Notes: generated by a model not told the origin, from the sequence alone. 64,000 nucleotides of DNA from Fluctibacter corallii (GCF_025751585.1 NZ_JAOWKX010000001.1:124259-188258), one strand, 5' to 3'; positions 1 to 9,160 are shown, counted from the first letter of the stretch. Program-made: numbers and translations.

Positions 1-794
1 TCTGAACCAGTGCTCGCGACACTTTCTACCACGGCATCCGTTTTATCTTGTGCTTTATCAGCAGCAAACTTGCCTTCACCATGAAGCTGATCGAGCAGCG
101 CTTCAAATTCGTCATCGGTAATGTCTTCATCACTACCAATACCCACTTCGGGTTGACTAGCAGCGGCTTTCGGCTCGCTTGTCTCGGTAGGCTTAGCACT
201 TCCCGGCGCGCCTTCTCCGTGTAATTCATCAAGGAGCGCTTCAAACTCGTCTTCGGTAATTTCGTCAATACTGCCGCCTTCTGCATCAGAGCTTGCCGCA
301 GTATCTTGCTCAGAAGTATCTTCCGCAACAGGTTCTGGTTCTGGCTCAGGTTCTGACTCTGATTCAGTAGCAGGCGATAACGCGATCGGCGCTTCATCTG
401 CTGTCTCCGGTTTGCTCAGTCGGTGCAGTGTATCTAGAAGCTCAGGCGCTGCGGGTTCAAGCGGTTCACGTGCTTTGACATTTTCGAACATTGCTACCAC
501 AACATCCGTCGCTTGCAAAATAACATCCATCAACTCTGGAGTAAGTGTACGTTGCCCGTTACGCATAACATCAAAGACGTTTTCTGCGCCATGACAAATA
601 TCTACTAATTCGGTGAGAGATAGGAATCCTGCTCCACCTTTTACAGTGTGATAGCCGCGAAATATTGCATTGAGAAGGTCTGAATCTTCGGGATTGTTCT
701 CAAGATCGACGAGCTGTTCTTGTAATTGTTCTAGAATCTCTCCGGCCTCAACCAGAAAGTCCTGAAGTATATCCTCGTCAACATCAAAAGCCAT
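1..794 (-). CDS. cheA: Chemotaxis histidine kinase CheA (N-terminal part, cut by window edge)
   Basis: CheA autophosphorylates and passes phosphate to CheY in response to chemoreceptors at the cell pole. The ATG is at 794 and the frame stays open to base 1, so about 264 residues are present. The N-terminal HPt domain is clear: the phospho-acceptor His is about residue 49 in GYHTVKGGAGF. After it comes a low-complexity Glu/Pro/Ser linker holding two near-identical acidic motifs, DEFEALLDELHGEG and DEFEALLDQLHGEG, at about 55-240 in the DNA; these repeats are of the kind seen in CheA linkers of related gammaproteobacteria. P2, dimerisation, kinase and CheW domains lie outside the window. It follows cheZ by 13 bases in the same operon. 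Confidence 0.93.
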   Translation of the reverse strand, partial: MAFDVDEDILQDFLVEAGEILEQLQEQLVDLENNPEDSDLLNAIFRGYHTVKGGAGFLSLTELVDICHGAENVFDVMRNGQRTLTPELMDVILQATDVVVAMFENVKAREPLEPAAPELLDTLHRLSKPETADEAPIALSPATESESEPEPEPEPVAEDTSEQDTAASSDAEGGSIDEITEDEFEALLDELHGEGAPGSAKPTETSEPKAAASQPEVGIGSDEDITDDEFEALLDQLHGEGKFAADKAQDKTDAVVESVASTGS

Positions 795-807
795 GAATTA
801 GCTCCCC

Positions 808-1554
808 TTAAAACCCTAAGCTAGAAAGTAAGTCGTCTACATCATCTTGACTGGAAACCACATCATCGCGTTGGTCTGCGTCGATAATCGGTCCCTCTGC
901 TTTCACTGTATCGGACTCATCTTCAGTTTTCTTAACCTTTTCATGCACTTCGGGTTCACCAAACATTTTAAGCATGTGAACGAGACTATCTTCCACTTCT
1001 TTAACCAGTTCGATTACTCTACGAATAACCTGCCCCGTTAAATCTTGATAGCCTTGCGCCATGAGCACTTCGGTCAATAACGCTGTCAACTTAGCAGAAT
1101 CCTCTCCAGCCTCTTCTAACAGCTTATCTAAGTCATAGCAGAGGCTTTTAAATTCACCAAGTTGCAATTGCCTCGTCATCAGCTTTTTCCACTCTGGGAT
1201 CACGGTTTCCACACGAGAATTGAGCTGTTCAGCAATCGGCATGCATTGCTCTACGGCATCCATGGTTTGGTTAGCTGCTTGCTCAGTCGTTTCGATAACG
1301 TAGGTTAAGCGACTCTGAGCATCTGGAATATCTTCCAATGCAAGATTAGAAATTCTGCCGTCTAACTGGAAGCTATTAAGTGAGTCATGTAGCTGCCTAG
1401 TGAGTTTGCCCACTTCTGCAAATAACTCTTCAGAGTCATTCATCGTGTGGGCCTCAAGTAGCTCAGTCGCAGCCTGATTGTCGCCCTTTTCGAGCAACTC
1501 TACCAATTTTCTGGCATCGTCTAGAGAAATAGGTGCTTCTTCAGAGGTCGTCAT
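808..1554 (-). CDS. cheZ: CheY-P phosphatase CheZ
   Basis: CheZ speeds dephosphorylation of CheY-P and so ends the motor-reversal signal. The 248-residue product has the long helical hairpin of the family, the catalytic Gln region in MAQGYQDLTGQVIRRV (about residues 150-165), and the short C-terminal CheY-binding tail DVDDLLSSLGF, joined by an acidic flexible linker. The ATG at 1554 is preceded by AAGGAG. It lies between cheY and cheA, 33 bases downstream of cheY. Length is slightly above the E. coli protein (214 residues), as is usual in polar-flagellated species. Confidence 0.95.
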   Translation of the reverse strand: MTTSEEAPISLDDARKLVELLEKGDNQAATELLEAHTMNDSEELFAEVGKLTRQLHDSLNSFQLDGRISNLALEDIPDAQSRLTYVIETTEQAANQTMDAVEQCMPIAEQLNSRVETVIPEWKKLMTRQLQLGEFKSLCYDLDKLLEEAGEDSAKLTALLTEVLMAQGYQDLTGQVIRRVIELVKEVEDSLVHMLKMFGEPEVHEKVKKTEDESDTVKAEGPIIDADQRDDVVSSQDDVDDLLSSLGF

Positions 1555-1587
1555 TCGGACTCTCCTTAATTATCAGGATTACCGGAC

Positions 1588-1971
1588 TTAACCCAAGCGC
1601 TCAAATATTTTGTCGAGCTTCTCTTTCAACGTTGCCGCGGTAAATGGCTTAACAACATAGCCGTTCACACCTGCTTGCGCAGCAGCAACGATTTGTTCTT
1701 TCTTCGCTTCGGCGGTTACCATCAATACAGGCAAGTGCTTGAGGCTATCGTCAGCACGAATAGCACGAAGAAGGTCGATACCTTGCATGCCAGGCATGTT
1801 CCAATCCGTTACCACAAAGTCAAAGTCACCTTGCTGTAACATAGGCAATGCCGTACTGCCGTCATCCGCTTCCTGTACATTGGTAAAGCCGAGATCTTTT
1901 AACAGGTTCTTAATGATACGTCTCATTGTTGAGAAATCATCAACAACAAGAATTTTCATACTTTTATCCAA
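1588..1971 (-). CDS. cheY: Chemotaxis response regulator CheY
   Basis: Single-domain receiver that binds the flagellar switch FliM when phosphorylated. The acidic pocket is DD at residues 11-12, the phospho-acceptor is Asp56 in VTDWNMPG, and the conserved Lys is about 108 in [10 protein letters not shown]. The family signature STMRRII is intact. Two starts are possible: TTG at 1971, five bases after GGAGG, and ATG at 1959, which is 17 bases from it. Ribosome-site spacing favours TTG, giving 127 residues, close to the usual 124-130. Part of the fliA-cheY-cheZ-cheA transcript. Confidence 0.95.
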   Translation of the reverse strand: MDKSMKILVVDDFSTMRRIIKNLLKDLGFTNVQEADDGSTALPMLQQGDFDFVVTDWNMPGMQGIDLLRAIRADDSLKHLPVLMVTAEAKKEQIVAAAQAGVNGYVVKPFTAATLKEKLDKIFERLG

Positions 1972-2015
1972 AACCGCCTCCAGTGAGGATTCAACAAACT
2001 ATTTTTATATTATTT

Positions 2016-2741
2016 TCACTCCGAACGCCAAGATTGCATTCGGCTTTTTAATTTGAGCATCGCCTGACTATGAATCTGGCTTACCCGTGATTCGCTCACC
2101 TCAAGGACCTCGCCGATCTCTCTGAGGTTTAACTCTTCATCGTAATACAACGAAAGTACAATCGCTTCTCTCTCAGGTAAAGTAGTAATAGCATGCGCTA
2201 GCGCTTTTTGAAACGATCCTTGCAACAAATCATCAAATGGCGAGTCTGTTCCTTTGGTTTGCTCGGTCGTAAGCACATCTTCCGTTACGCCTAAATCTTC
2301 AATGCCAATGATTTTACCTGCATTTACTTCATTAAGCATTTGATGATAATCAGATAAACTGACTTCCAGCTTTTCTGCTATTTCTGCATCTCTTGCATCG
2401 CGCCCGGTTTCACGCTCAACCAGCGTAATGGCTTCGGTAATCGCTCGGCTGTTCTTGTGCACCGACCGCGGTGTCCAGTCGCCCTTTCGGATCTCGTCAA
2501 GCATCGCGCCGCGTATACGTATTCCGGCAAAGGTTTCAAAACTAGCACCTTTGCTGCCATCGAAATTTTTGGCAGCTTCAAGCAAACCAATCATACCTGC
2601 TTGAATCAGGTCATCAACAATCACGCTAGCGGGTAAGCGAGCCATTAAATGATGGGCGATTCGCTTAACCAAAGGTGCATGTCGCTCTACCAACTGGGCT
2701 TTATCAGCTTGTTGTTGGTAAGCCGCAGCTTTGTTATTCAC
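2016..2741 (-). CDS. fliA: Flagellar sigma factor FliA (sigma-28)
   Basis: Sigma-28 directs RNA polymerase to late flagellar and chemotaxis promoters. The 241-residue product has sigma region 2 (LVKRIAHHLMARLPASV, DDLIQAGMIGLLEA), region 3 and region 4 with the HTH EIGEVLEVSESRVSQIHSQA. It uses a GTG start at 2741 with AGGTGG upstream, two bases after the fleN stop, so translation is probably coupled. Its antagonist flgM is not in the window. Length matches the family (about 239). Confidence 0.96.
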   Translation of the reverse strand: MNNKAAAYQQQADKAQLVERHAPLVKRIAHHLMARLPASVIVDDLIQAGMIGLLEAAKNFDGSKGASFETFAGIRIRGAMLDEIRKGDWTPRSVHKNSRAITEAITLVERETGRDARDAEIAEKLEVSLSDYHQMLNEVNAGKIIGIEDLGVTEDVLTTEQTKGTDSPFDDLLQGSFQKALAHAITTLPEREAIVLSLYYDEELNLREIGEVLEVSESRVSQIHSQAMLKLKSRMQSWRSE

Positions 2742-2743
2742 TT

Positions 2744-3604
2744 CTAGCCACCTGCTACTTTATCTGCTACCAACTGTTCAATGAAAAATTCCAGGTGCCC
2801 TCCCGGTTGTGATGGTATTGGCCAAGTTAACGCATTTTGAGCCAGTTTATTAATGGCTTGAGATGCGGGTGAACTTGGAAATGCCTCAACTATCACTTTT
2901 TGTTTCCGTACCGATTTACGAATATTTTCATCGTAAGGAATCGTTGCAACAAGTTCGAGAGCAACATCTAAAAATCTATTTGTCACCTTGGACAGTTTAG
3001 CAAACAATTCCTGGCCTTCGCGTAAGCTTCTTACCATATTTGCTACGACTTTAAATTTGAACACACCATGTTCGCGATTCAGTATCTTTATCAGCGCGTA
3101 CGCATCCGTTAACGATGTCGGTTCGTCACACACCACCACAAGAATATCTTGTGCTGCGCGACTGAAGCTCAATACCATATCAGAGATACCCGCTGCCGTA
3201 TCAACCAATAATACGTCTATATCATAACGTAACTCACTGAACGCACGGATTAACCCCGCATGCTCGGTTGGAGATAACTCAGTCATCGACTGGGTTCCAG
3301 ACGTCGCTGGCGCAATTTTGACGCCATAAGGGCCTTCAACCAGCACCTCATCGAGCGTACATTCGCCAGATAAAACATGGGATAGGTTTTTATCAACCCT
3401 TAGCCCTAACATCACATCTACGTTTGCCAATCCAAGGTCAGCGTCAAGCACCATGACGCGCTTACCTTGCTTCGCCATTGAAATTGCCAAATTTAATGTA
3501 ACGTTAGTCTTACCGACTCCGCCCTTGCCGCCTGTAACTGCGATGACTTTTATTAAACGTGATTGATTCATTCTTCTTAAGCTACTCGCTTGATCCTCAA
3601 TCAT
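2744..3604 (-). CDS. fleN: MinD-like flagellar number regulator FleN/FlhG
   Basis: ParA/MinD-type ATPase that limits polar flagellar number and works against FlhF. The 286-residue product has the deviant Walker A GGKGGVGKTNVTLNLA near residue 25, switch motif DADLGLANVDVMLG and Walker B LLVDTAAGISD. The ATG at 3604 overlaps the flhF stop (ATGA), a typical coupled junction. In Vibrio and Pseudomonas the homologue represses the FleQ/FlrA master regulator, which is not in this window. Confidence 0.94.
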   Translation of the reverse strand: MIEDQASSLRRMNQSRLIKVIAVTGGKGGVGKTNVTLNLAISMAKQGKRVMVLDADLGLANVDVMLGLRVDKNLSHVLSGECTLDEVLVEGPYGVKIAPATSGTQSMTELSPTEHAGLIRAFSELRYDIDVLLVDTAAGISDMVLSFSRAAQDILVVVCDEPTSLTDAYALIKILNREHGVFKFKVVANMVRSLREGQELFAKLSKVTNRFLDVALELVATIPYDENIRKSVRKQKVIVEAFPSSPASQAINKLAQNALTWPIPSQPGGHLEFFIEQLVADKVAGG

Positions 3605-5001
3605 ACTGCTATTGCCGGATTCGAATTCTGTTGGTCTACAGTATGAGTCAAACCATATTTTTTATAAAGCTTTGCTGCTGCTGTAATTAAAAACTTTGCA
3701 TCTGCCACTTTGATATCTTCAGGAACGCGTTGTCCATCAGTGACATAGCTCACAGCCAAGCGATGATTAATTGCCGCACTTATGGCTTCACCCAGACTGT
3801 AACATTCATCTAATTTAGTGAAAATACATCCGTGCAAAGAAATCGATTTATACGATTCAATTGTACGTTCCATAACCTGATATTGACTATTTGCCTGCAT
3901 AATCAAGTATTTCTTGATATTAGCACATGATTGGTGATTTAAGGTATCTAACTGATTGATTAAACGGGAATCTCTTTGACTAAAGCCCGCAGTGTCAATT
4001 AAAACAAGGCGTTTGTTGCGTAACTGATACAAAACATCTTCTAATTCTTCTTTGTTTTGCGCGCGTTTTACTGTACATCCAATGATTTTTCCGTAGGTAG
4101 CCAATTGCTCATATGCTGCGATTCTGTAGCTGTCAATTGTCACCATTGCAACTTGATTGGCACCGTATTTCTGTGCGTATCGAGCAGCCAGTTTTGAGAT
4201 AGTGGTGGTTTTTCCCGTTCCGGTTGGGCCAACCAGTGCCACCACGCCCTTTTCAGATAAAATACTGTTACCTGTGGTAGAAATTCGGTTTGCGAGGAGT
4301 TTCAACAAAAACAACCAAGCTTGTCTTTCATCACTTTTTTCAGGCGCATAAGACACTACCTCATTGGCAAGTTGCGTATCAATGCCCATTTCAGTTAAAC
4401 GCGAAGACAAATAATCGTGCAGCGGATGCGCGCGCTTCTTTTCTTGCTCGAACAAACCCGATACCTGAAACTGCAATACATTTCTTAACGACTTAAGTTC
4501 ATTACGAATATCGCGCATGAGTTGTGCATCTTGCGGTGTGCTTTGTGCGGCCTTTTGCGATACATCTGGCTGCCTGTGGAGTTGAGCAGTTCGCGTGGGT
4601 TCGTAAGCTTCTCGGTTTTGCTGGGCCGAGGCGTGAGATGCATGAGATGCGTTAGGCGGCGATTTTGCATACGATGTTGACGGTTGCGTCGCGTCGGCTT
4701 TTTCAGCTCGAGATTTTGACTGCTGCTCTAACAAAGCGCGCAAGCTATCTGGGCCTGAATCGCCAATAATTTCACTCAAGGTTGGCGTAGGTTTAGCCGC
4801 AGCGGGCGGCGTGTCGGTAACGGCACCAGCGGGCGACATTGACGAAAGTGGTGCAGCGGGCGCTTGTTCGTACGCCGCAACCAACTCAATGCCTTCAGGC
4901 ACTTTTTTGTTAGACATGATAACCGCATCACCGCCCAACTCGTCTTTGACCATTTTGAGCGCTTCGCGCATGTCTCTGCCAATAAAGCGTTTGATTTTCA
5001 C
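3601..5001 (-). CDS. flhF: SRP-type GTPase FlhF, polar flagellum placement
   Basis: FlhF marks the cell pole for flagellar assembly. The 466-residue product has the B domain at the N-terminus (KRFIGRDMREALKMVKDELG), a Pro/Ala/Ser-rich linker of about 120 residues, and a C-terminal SRP54-like NG domain with P-loop GPTGTGKTTTISKLA and G3-like LIDTAGFSQRD. The start is GTG at 5001 preceded by GAGGGG. It sits between flhA and fleN, the usual order in polar-flagellated gammaproteobacteria. Confidence 0.94.
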   Translation of the reverse strand: MKIKRFIGRDMREALKMVKDELGGDAVIMSNKKVPEGIELVAAYEQAPAAPLSSMSPAGAVTDTPPAAAKPTPTLSEIIGDSGPDSLRALLEQQSKSRAEKADATQPSTSYAKSPPNASHASHASAQQNREAYEPTRTAQLHRQPDVSQKAAQSTPQDAQLMRDIRNELKSLRNVLQFQVSGLFEQEKKRAHPLHDYLSSRLTEMGIDTQLANEVVSYAPEKSDERQAWLFLLKLLANRISTTGNSILSEKGVVALVGPTGTGKTTTISKLAARYAQKYGANQVAMVTIDSYRIAAYEQLATYGKIIGCTVKRAQNKEELEDVLYQLRNKRLVLIDTAGFSQRDSRLINQLDTLNHQSCANIKKYLIMQANSQYQVMERTIESYKSISLHGCIFTKLDECYSLGEAISAAINHRLAVSYVTDGQRVPEDIKVADAKFLITAAAKLYKKYGLTHTVDQQNSNPAIAV

Positions 5002-5045
5002 CTTCGTCCCCTCACGAATTTACCGCTTCAGATTCGTGCGCCAGA

Positions 5046-7145
5046 TTATTGACCCACGGAGCTGACAATTCTAATCTGCTTGTCATCAGGAATTTCCTGA
5101 TAAGACAGCACATGTAAACCTTGAACCGAGTGTTTTAAGAAGCGTGACAGCACAGGTCTTAATAATCCTGATGTGAGCAATACAGCGGGCTCCCCTTCCA
5201 GTTCGCGTTGCTGTGATGCTTCCATCAATGATTGCTGAATACGTTCAGCCAATCCAGGCTCAATGCCTGCGCCCTCTTCTCCACCGGCCTGAAGTGACTG
5301 ATGCAACATCTGTTCCAACTCTGGCGCTAACGTAATTACTGGCAGCTCCGCCTCGCCACTATTGATTTCCTGAACGATCAACCGTTTCAGCGCAATTCTA
5401 ATAGCAGACACTAAAACGTCGGGATCTTGACTCTTAGGCCCATACTCACTTAGGGTTTGTACAATCGATCGCATGTCTCTAATCGGTACACCTTCATACA
5501 GCAATGTTTGCAGCACTTTTACTACCGTGCTTAATGAGAGTATGTCAGGCACCAACCCTTCCACCAACTTAGGACTGTGCTTCGCGAGCATATCTAACAG
5601 GTGTTGAACCTCTTCGTGTCCGAGCAATTGATATGCATTGGTGGTAAGAAGCTGGCTTAGATGCGTGGCGACAACGGTAGCCGCGTCAACAACGGTATAA
5701 CCCAAGGTTTGCGCATGCTCACGTTGATTTGCTCTGATCCAAACCGCATCAAGCCCAAATGCGGGGTCTTTCGTGGGTGTGCCATCCAATTTCCCGAATA
5801 CCTGCCCCGGATTAATCGCTAATTCATCATCGTGACTGACTTCCGCATCGCCGATTTTCACCCCCATCATTGAGATGTGGTAGGTATTTGGATCTAAGTC
5901 GAGGTTATCTCGGATGTGTACAGGCGGAATAAGAAACCCTAATTCCTGAGACAACTTCTTACGCACGCCCTTGATGCGTGTTAGCAACTCACCGCCTTGA
6001 GACTTATCTACCAATGGGATCAGGCGATAGCCGACTTCCAAGCCAATCGTATCGACGTGCTGAACGTCGTCCCAGCCAAGCTCTTTTACTTCCGTCGTGT
6101 GTTGCTCTTGTTCTGGCAGTCGCTCAACCTTGCTTTCTTCCTCAGCGCGCTCTTTAGCCACTTTATCCTGATAATAAGCAAAGCCCCCTACCAAGGCACT
6201 AAACCCTAAAAAGGCCAAATGTGGCATGCCAGGCACAATCCCCATGACAAAAAGAATAGCGGCGGTAACGTACAACGCGCGGCGGTTGCCGAGTTGCTTT
6301 TGCAGCTCCGGTCCCATGTCTTGATCTTCGTTTTCACGCGTCACAATAATGGCCGTTGCAACAGAAAGTAACAGCGACGGTATTTGTGCAACCAAGCCAT
6401 CACCGATGGTTAGAATAGTGTAGATTTCTATAGCTTGGCCAAAGGCCAAGTCGTGCTGAATCATGCCTATAAACAAACCGCCCACAATGTTAATTAACAT
6501 AATGAACAAGCCTGCGACGGCATCCCCTTTTACGAACTTTGACGCACCGTCCATTGATCCGTAGAAGTCGGCTTCTGCGGTAATTTCCTGACGACGACGG
6601 CGTGCTTCATCTGAATCAATATACCCTGCGTTGAGGTCGGCATCGATCGCCATTTGCTTACCGGGCATAGCATCTAATGTGAAGCGAGCACTTACTTCTG
6701 AAATACGACCTGCACCTGCGGTAACCACTTTAAAGTTGATAATCAGCAAGATAGCAAATACCACAATACCTACTGCATAATTGCCACCGATGACCACTTC
6801 GCCGAATGCTTGAATCACTTTACCAGCCGCATCGCCCCCTTCGTGACCTTCAAGTAATACAACACGGGTAGAGGCAACATTGAGGGCAAGGCGCAGTACC
6901 GTTGCAATGAGCAACACCAGAGGAAAAATACCAAATTCGATAGGGCGATTAGTAAAAACCGCCACCAATATCACGACTAACGACAACGCAATATTGAAGC
7001 TAAACAAAATATCTAGCAGGAACGCGGGCATGGGCAATATGACCATTCCCATGATGGCAAGCAACACCAACGGCGCGCCCAGTCCCGATGTGTACTGCTT
7101 AATACGGTTTTTGTCTATTCGATTAAAGTAGCCAGCTAATTCCAT
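5046..7145 (-). CDS. flhA: Flagellar type III export gate protein FlhA
   Basis: FlhA forms the nonameric export gate of the flagellar type III secretion system. It has about eight N-terminal membrane segments (residues 15-330) followed by the large cytoplasmic domain; the FHIPEP-family region is seen as GVIVLRLALNVASTR-like sequence and the conserved charged loop around RFTLDAMPGKQMAIDADL. I use ATG at 7145 (699 residues, normal for the family). An in-frame GTG at 7184 would lengthen it by 13 residues, but that codon directly abuts the sigma-54 -12 element and so lies upstream of the expected transcription start. First gene of the operon. Confidence 0.95.
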   Translation of the reverse strand: MELAGYFNRIDKNRIKQYTSGLGAPLVLLAIMGMVILPMPAFLLDILFSFNIALSLVVILVAVFTNRPIEFGIFPLVLLIATVLRLALNVASTRVVLLEGHEGGDAAGKVIQAFGEVVIGGNYAVGIVVFAILLIINFKVVTAGAGRISEVSARFTLDAMPGKQMAIDADLNAGYIDSDEARRRRQEITAEADFYGSMDGASKFVKGDAVAGLFIMLINIVGGLFIGMIQHDLAFGQAIEIYTILTIGDGLVAQIPSLLLSVATAIIVTRENEDQDMGPELQKQLGNRRALYVTAAILFVMGIVPGMPHLAFLGFSALVGGFAYYQDKVAKERAEEESKVERLPEQEQHTTEVKELGWDDVQHVDTIGLEVGYRLIPLVDKSQGGELLTRIKGVRKKLSQELGFLIPPVHIRDNLDLDPNTYHISMMGVKIGDAEVSHDDELAINPGQVFGKLDGTPTKDPAFGLDAVWIRANQREHAQTLGYTVVDAATVVATHLSQLLTTNAYQLLGHEEVQHLLDMLAKHSPKLVEGLVPDILSLSTVVKVLQTLLYEGVPIRDMRSIVQTLSEYGPKSQDPDVLVSAIRIALKRLIVQEINSGEAELPVITLAPELEQMLHQSLQAGGEEGAGIEPGLAERIQQSLMEASQQRELEGEPAVLLTSGLLRPVLSRFLKHSVQGLHVLSYQEIPDDKQIRIVSSVGQ

Positions 7146-7184
7146 ACCACGGATTCTTGACAGTGATGAAAAACACCTGACCAC

Positions 7185-7200
7185 TGCAATATAAATGCCA
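7185..7200 (-). promoter_or_regulatory. Sigma-54 promoter of the flhA operon
   Basis: On the minus strand the sequence reads TGGCAT-N5-TTGCA, with the GG and GC doublets separated by exactly 10 bases as sigma-54 requires. It lies 40 bases before the flhA ATG, giving a leader of about 28 bases. In Vibrio and Pseudomonas flhA operons are known sigma-54 targets activated by FlrC or FleQ, which agrees with this placement. The activator site was not identified. Confidence 0.75.
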
Positions 7201-7325
7201 GCACAGAAATAATGGGAAAATTAGATTCGCAGCAAGCAGATGTACAGCTTATTCAAGACAATCAACCACGGGCTGATCACTTAACATGACATGGAAGAAG
7301 AAAAAGACTAAAGCAAAGTGAAACT

Positions 7326-7348
7326 GCTCCCGGCTGCAAGCCGAGAGC
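7326..7348 (-). terminator. Intrinsic terminator after pssA
   Basis: A 10-base stem (7326-7335 with 7339-7348, one G-T wobble, 3-base loop) lies just after the pssA stop on the minus strand, followed by an interrupted T-rich stretch. Confidence 0.6.
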
Positions 7349-7359
7349 AAAAAGACGAG

Positions 7360-8181
7360 TTATTTCTCAGATGGTTTATCTGCTGGATTTTTCTCTGACG
7401 GGGATTTCTCTTCGTTACGCTGTTGAAAATCTGCGTCTTCATCAATGGGGTCGCCCACCACATCTTCCAGACGAATCGTTTCGACACTTCTGAAGGTATT
7501 GATTGGCCCAGCACATGCGTACAATGCAAACACAACAAACAAGACTAACGCAGGTTCAGTGGCCACAATAATAAATACAAGCAACACAGCCAATAACGCG
7601 ACAAAAGGAACTTTTCCGTGCCAATCGACTTCTTTAAATGAGTTGTACTTAAAGTTGCTGACCATCAGTAGCCCCGCAACGCCCGTTAATAGTGCAACAA
7701 TGATTCCATAGTCGTGGCCATTGACGTCATACTCAACACCCACCCAAACTAAGCCCGCAACCAACGCCGCTGCCGCAGGACTTGCCAACCCCTGAAAATA
7801 GCGCTTGTCGGCAATACCAATTTGCGTATTAAAGCGAGCTAATCTAAGCGCAGCGCCGGCCACATAAATAAACGCCGCCAACCAGCCAATTTTGCCCAGT
7901 TCACTCAATGCCCAATTGTACGACACCAAAGCAGGTGCCATACCAAAACTCACCATGTCGGCCATCGAGTCATACTCTGCGCCAAATTCGCTTTGCGTAT
8001 TCGTCATTCTCGCTACGCGTCCGTCTAAGCCGTCAAAAATCATCGCGACGAAAATCGCAATGGCAGCCGCTTCAAAACGTCCATTCATAGAAGAGACGAC
8101 AGCAAAAAATCCAGAAAATAGCCCCGCTGTGGTAAGCAGGTTAGGAAGTAAATAAATACCTTTGCGTTTAGATTGTGTCAT
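7360..8181 (-). CDS. pssA: CDP-diacylglycerol--serine O-phosphatidyltransferase
   Basis: Makes phosphatidylserine, the precursor of phosphatidylethanolamine, from CDP-diacylglycerol and serine at the inner membrane. The 273-residue product carries the complete CDP-alcohol phosphotransferase signature DGLDGRVAR followed by EFGAEYDSMAD (about residues 49-74), with around seven membrane segments. It is the Bacillus-like integral-membrane type rather than the E. coli peripheral type. The C-terminus is a charged tail (KSPSEKNPADKPSEK). The ATG at 8181 follows AGAGGAA by eight bases. Apparently monocistronic. Confidence 0.92.
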   Translation of the reverse strand: MTQSKRKGIYLLPNLLTTAGLFSGFFAVVSSMNGRFEAAAIAIFVAMIFDGLDGRVARMTNTQSEFGAEYDSMADMVSFGMAPALVSYNWALSELGKIGWLAAFIYVAGAALRLARFNTQIGIADKRYFQGLASPAAAALVAGLVWVGVEYDVNGHDYGIIVALLTGVAGLLMVSNFKYNSFKEVDWHGKVPFVALLAVLLVFIIVATEPALVLFVVFALYACAGPINTFRSVETIRLEDVVGDPIDEDADFQQRNEEKSPSEKNPADKPSEK

Positions 8182-8304
8182 TCACCATTCCTCTAAGATA
8201 AGCCAGCAAAGATAGCACATCTCCCTGTAAAACCGTACATTTTGTTTCTATTTGCTCGCATTAACGACGCGTAGTCAGCGCGCCGTGCACCAATACTTTA
8301 TTAG

Positions 8305-8505
8305 TATAAACCGAACAATATCGATATCTCCAAATTCTTAGGCTGGGAATATAAATACTCTCCTGTTAGCCAGCACCTACCCAAAATAATTGCCGATTCA
8401 GATAAAATTACTAGGCTGACGAGCCACAAGTTTGGTTCTTTCCATGTGTTTTCTGAAGAAACTCTGCGACTGGCAATCGAAGATATACTTCAGACTAATA
8501 AGTGA
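8305..8505 (+). pseudogene. Possible 3' remnant of an unidentified gene
   Basis: A 66-codon open frame with no usable start codon, ending in TGA at 8503-8505, translates to protein-like sequence such as FLGWEYKYSPVSQHLP and SHKFGSFHVFSEETLRLAIE. Composition and absence of low-complexity runs suggest it once was the C-terminal end of a real protein, but I cannot assign a family. It is preceded by an in-frame TAG at 8302. It lies beside the RHS unit, a place where gene debris is common. It could also be chance. Confidence 0.35.
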
Positions 8506-8592
8506 GTTAGCTCAATTTCGATGGAATGCTTTCGCTCCAGCAAAAATTGCGGCAGGCAAACACCATTAACAGTTTTGCCCAGCAGATATGCA

Positions 8593-8612
8593 AAACCCGC
8601 CGGAGCGGGTTT
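8593..8612 (-). terminator. Terminator after the RHS/lipoprotein unit
   Basis: Perfect 8-base stem AAACCCGC / GCGGGTTT with a 4-base loop; on the minus strand it ends in TTTT. It lies 20 bases beyond the lipoprotein stop. Confidence 0.75.
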
Positions 8613-8631
8613 GGTTTCAAAACACTGCGAC

Positions 8632-9147
8632 CTATTTATTTGATATTATTATTATGTTTGACTCGAAATTGGAAATGTAGCTAGCACCACTTATTTGTAA
8701 ACACAATTTTGCGTCGGCATTAGCTTTGATAATTTTTTCATATTCAAGGTAATTTATGTACACCTGATATGTTATTCCGTCTGCGCTGCTGACCTTAGGT
8801 ACAGAGTTGTTAATCAAATAATGTTCTATAGTATTTCCTTGATAATGGATACTTGGAAAGGCTAGGCCCGATATATGATAAAAATCATTACAGAAACCAA
8901 CTATGGCTCTCAATGACATATCGTTGCTTAAACTTTCCGAAATGACGTCAGAGTTTGAGGAAAACGAAATCTCTAGTAACTTTCGAATCTCACCCTCATT
9001 TTTATAGGATGGGAAAAGCGCTACCATCTGCTTATCAATCACAGTTGCATTTATCTTAGAAATTTGTGGTTGCTTCGTGTTCGGCAAAGCCGCGCACCCA
9101 TTAACTGCAAAACAATATAATATACAGAGAAAAATCGTGCGAAACAT
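8632..9147 (-). CDS. Small lipoprotein downstream of the RHS protein (candidate immunity protein)
   Basis: 171 residues starting at the ATG at 9147, with AAGG upstream. The N-terminus is a lipoprotein signal: a hydrophobic segment ending in the lipobox VNGC, with the acylated Cys at residue 18. Longer in-frame readings upstream exist but would overlap the RHS gene and bury the lipobox. The mature part is about 154 residues, with no family I recognise. It starts 13 bases after the RHS stop and shares its terminator, so both are probably one transcript. Gene order and periplasmic destination fit an immunity protein against the hydrolase-like end of the RHS protein, but this is inference; it could also be an unrelated lipoprotein. 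Confidence 0.7.
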   Translation of the reverse strand: MFRTIFLCILYCFAVNGCAALPNTKQPQISKINATVIDKQMVALFPSYKNEGEIRKLLEISFSSNSDVISESLSNDMSLRAIVGFCNDFYHISGLAFPSIHYQGNTIEHYLINNSVPKVSSADGITYQVYINYLEYEKIIKANADAKLCLQISGASYISNFESNIIIISNK

Positions 9148-9160
9148 GTCAGGCCTTAAC

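Larger units (their letters stand above)
8182..8631. other. 450-base stretch without an intact gene
   Basis: Between divergent-side pssA and the lipoprotein gene. It contains the pssA leader, a probable gene remnant on the plus strand (8305-8505) and a strong hairpin (8593-8612). I see no intact ORF, RNA gene or mobile element ends. Confidence 0.6.
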
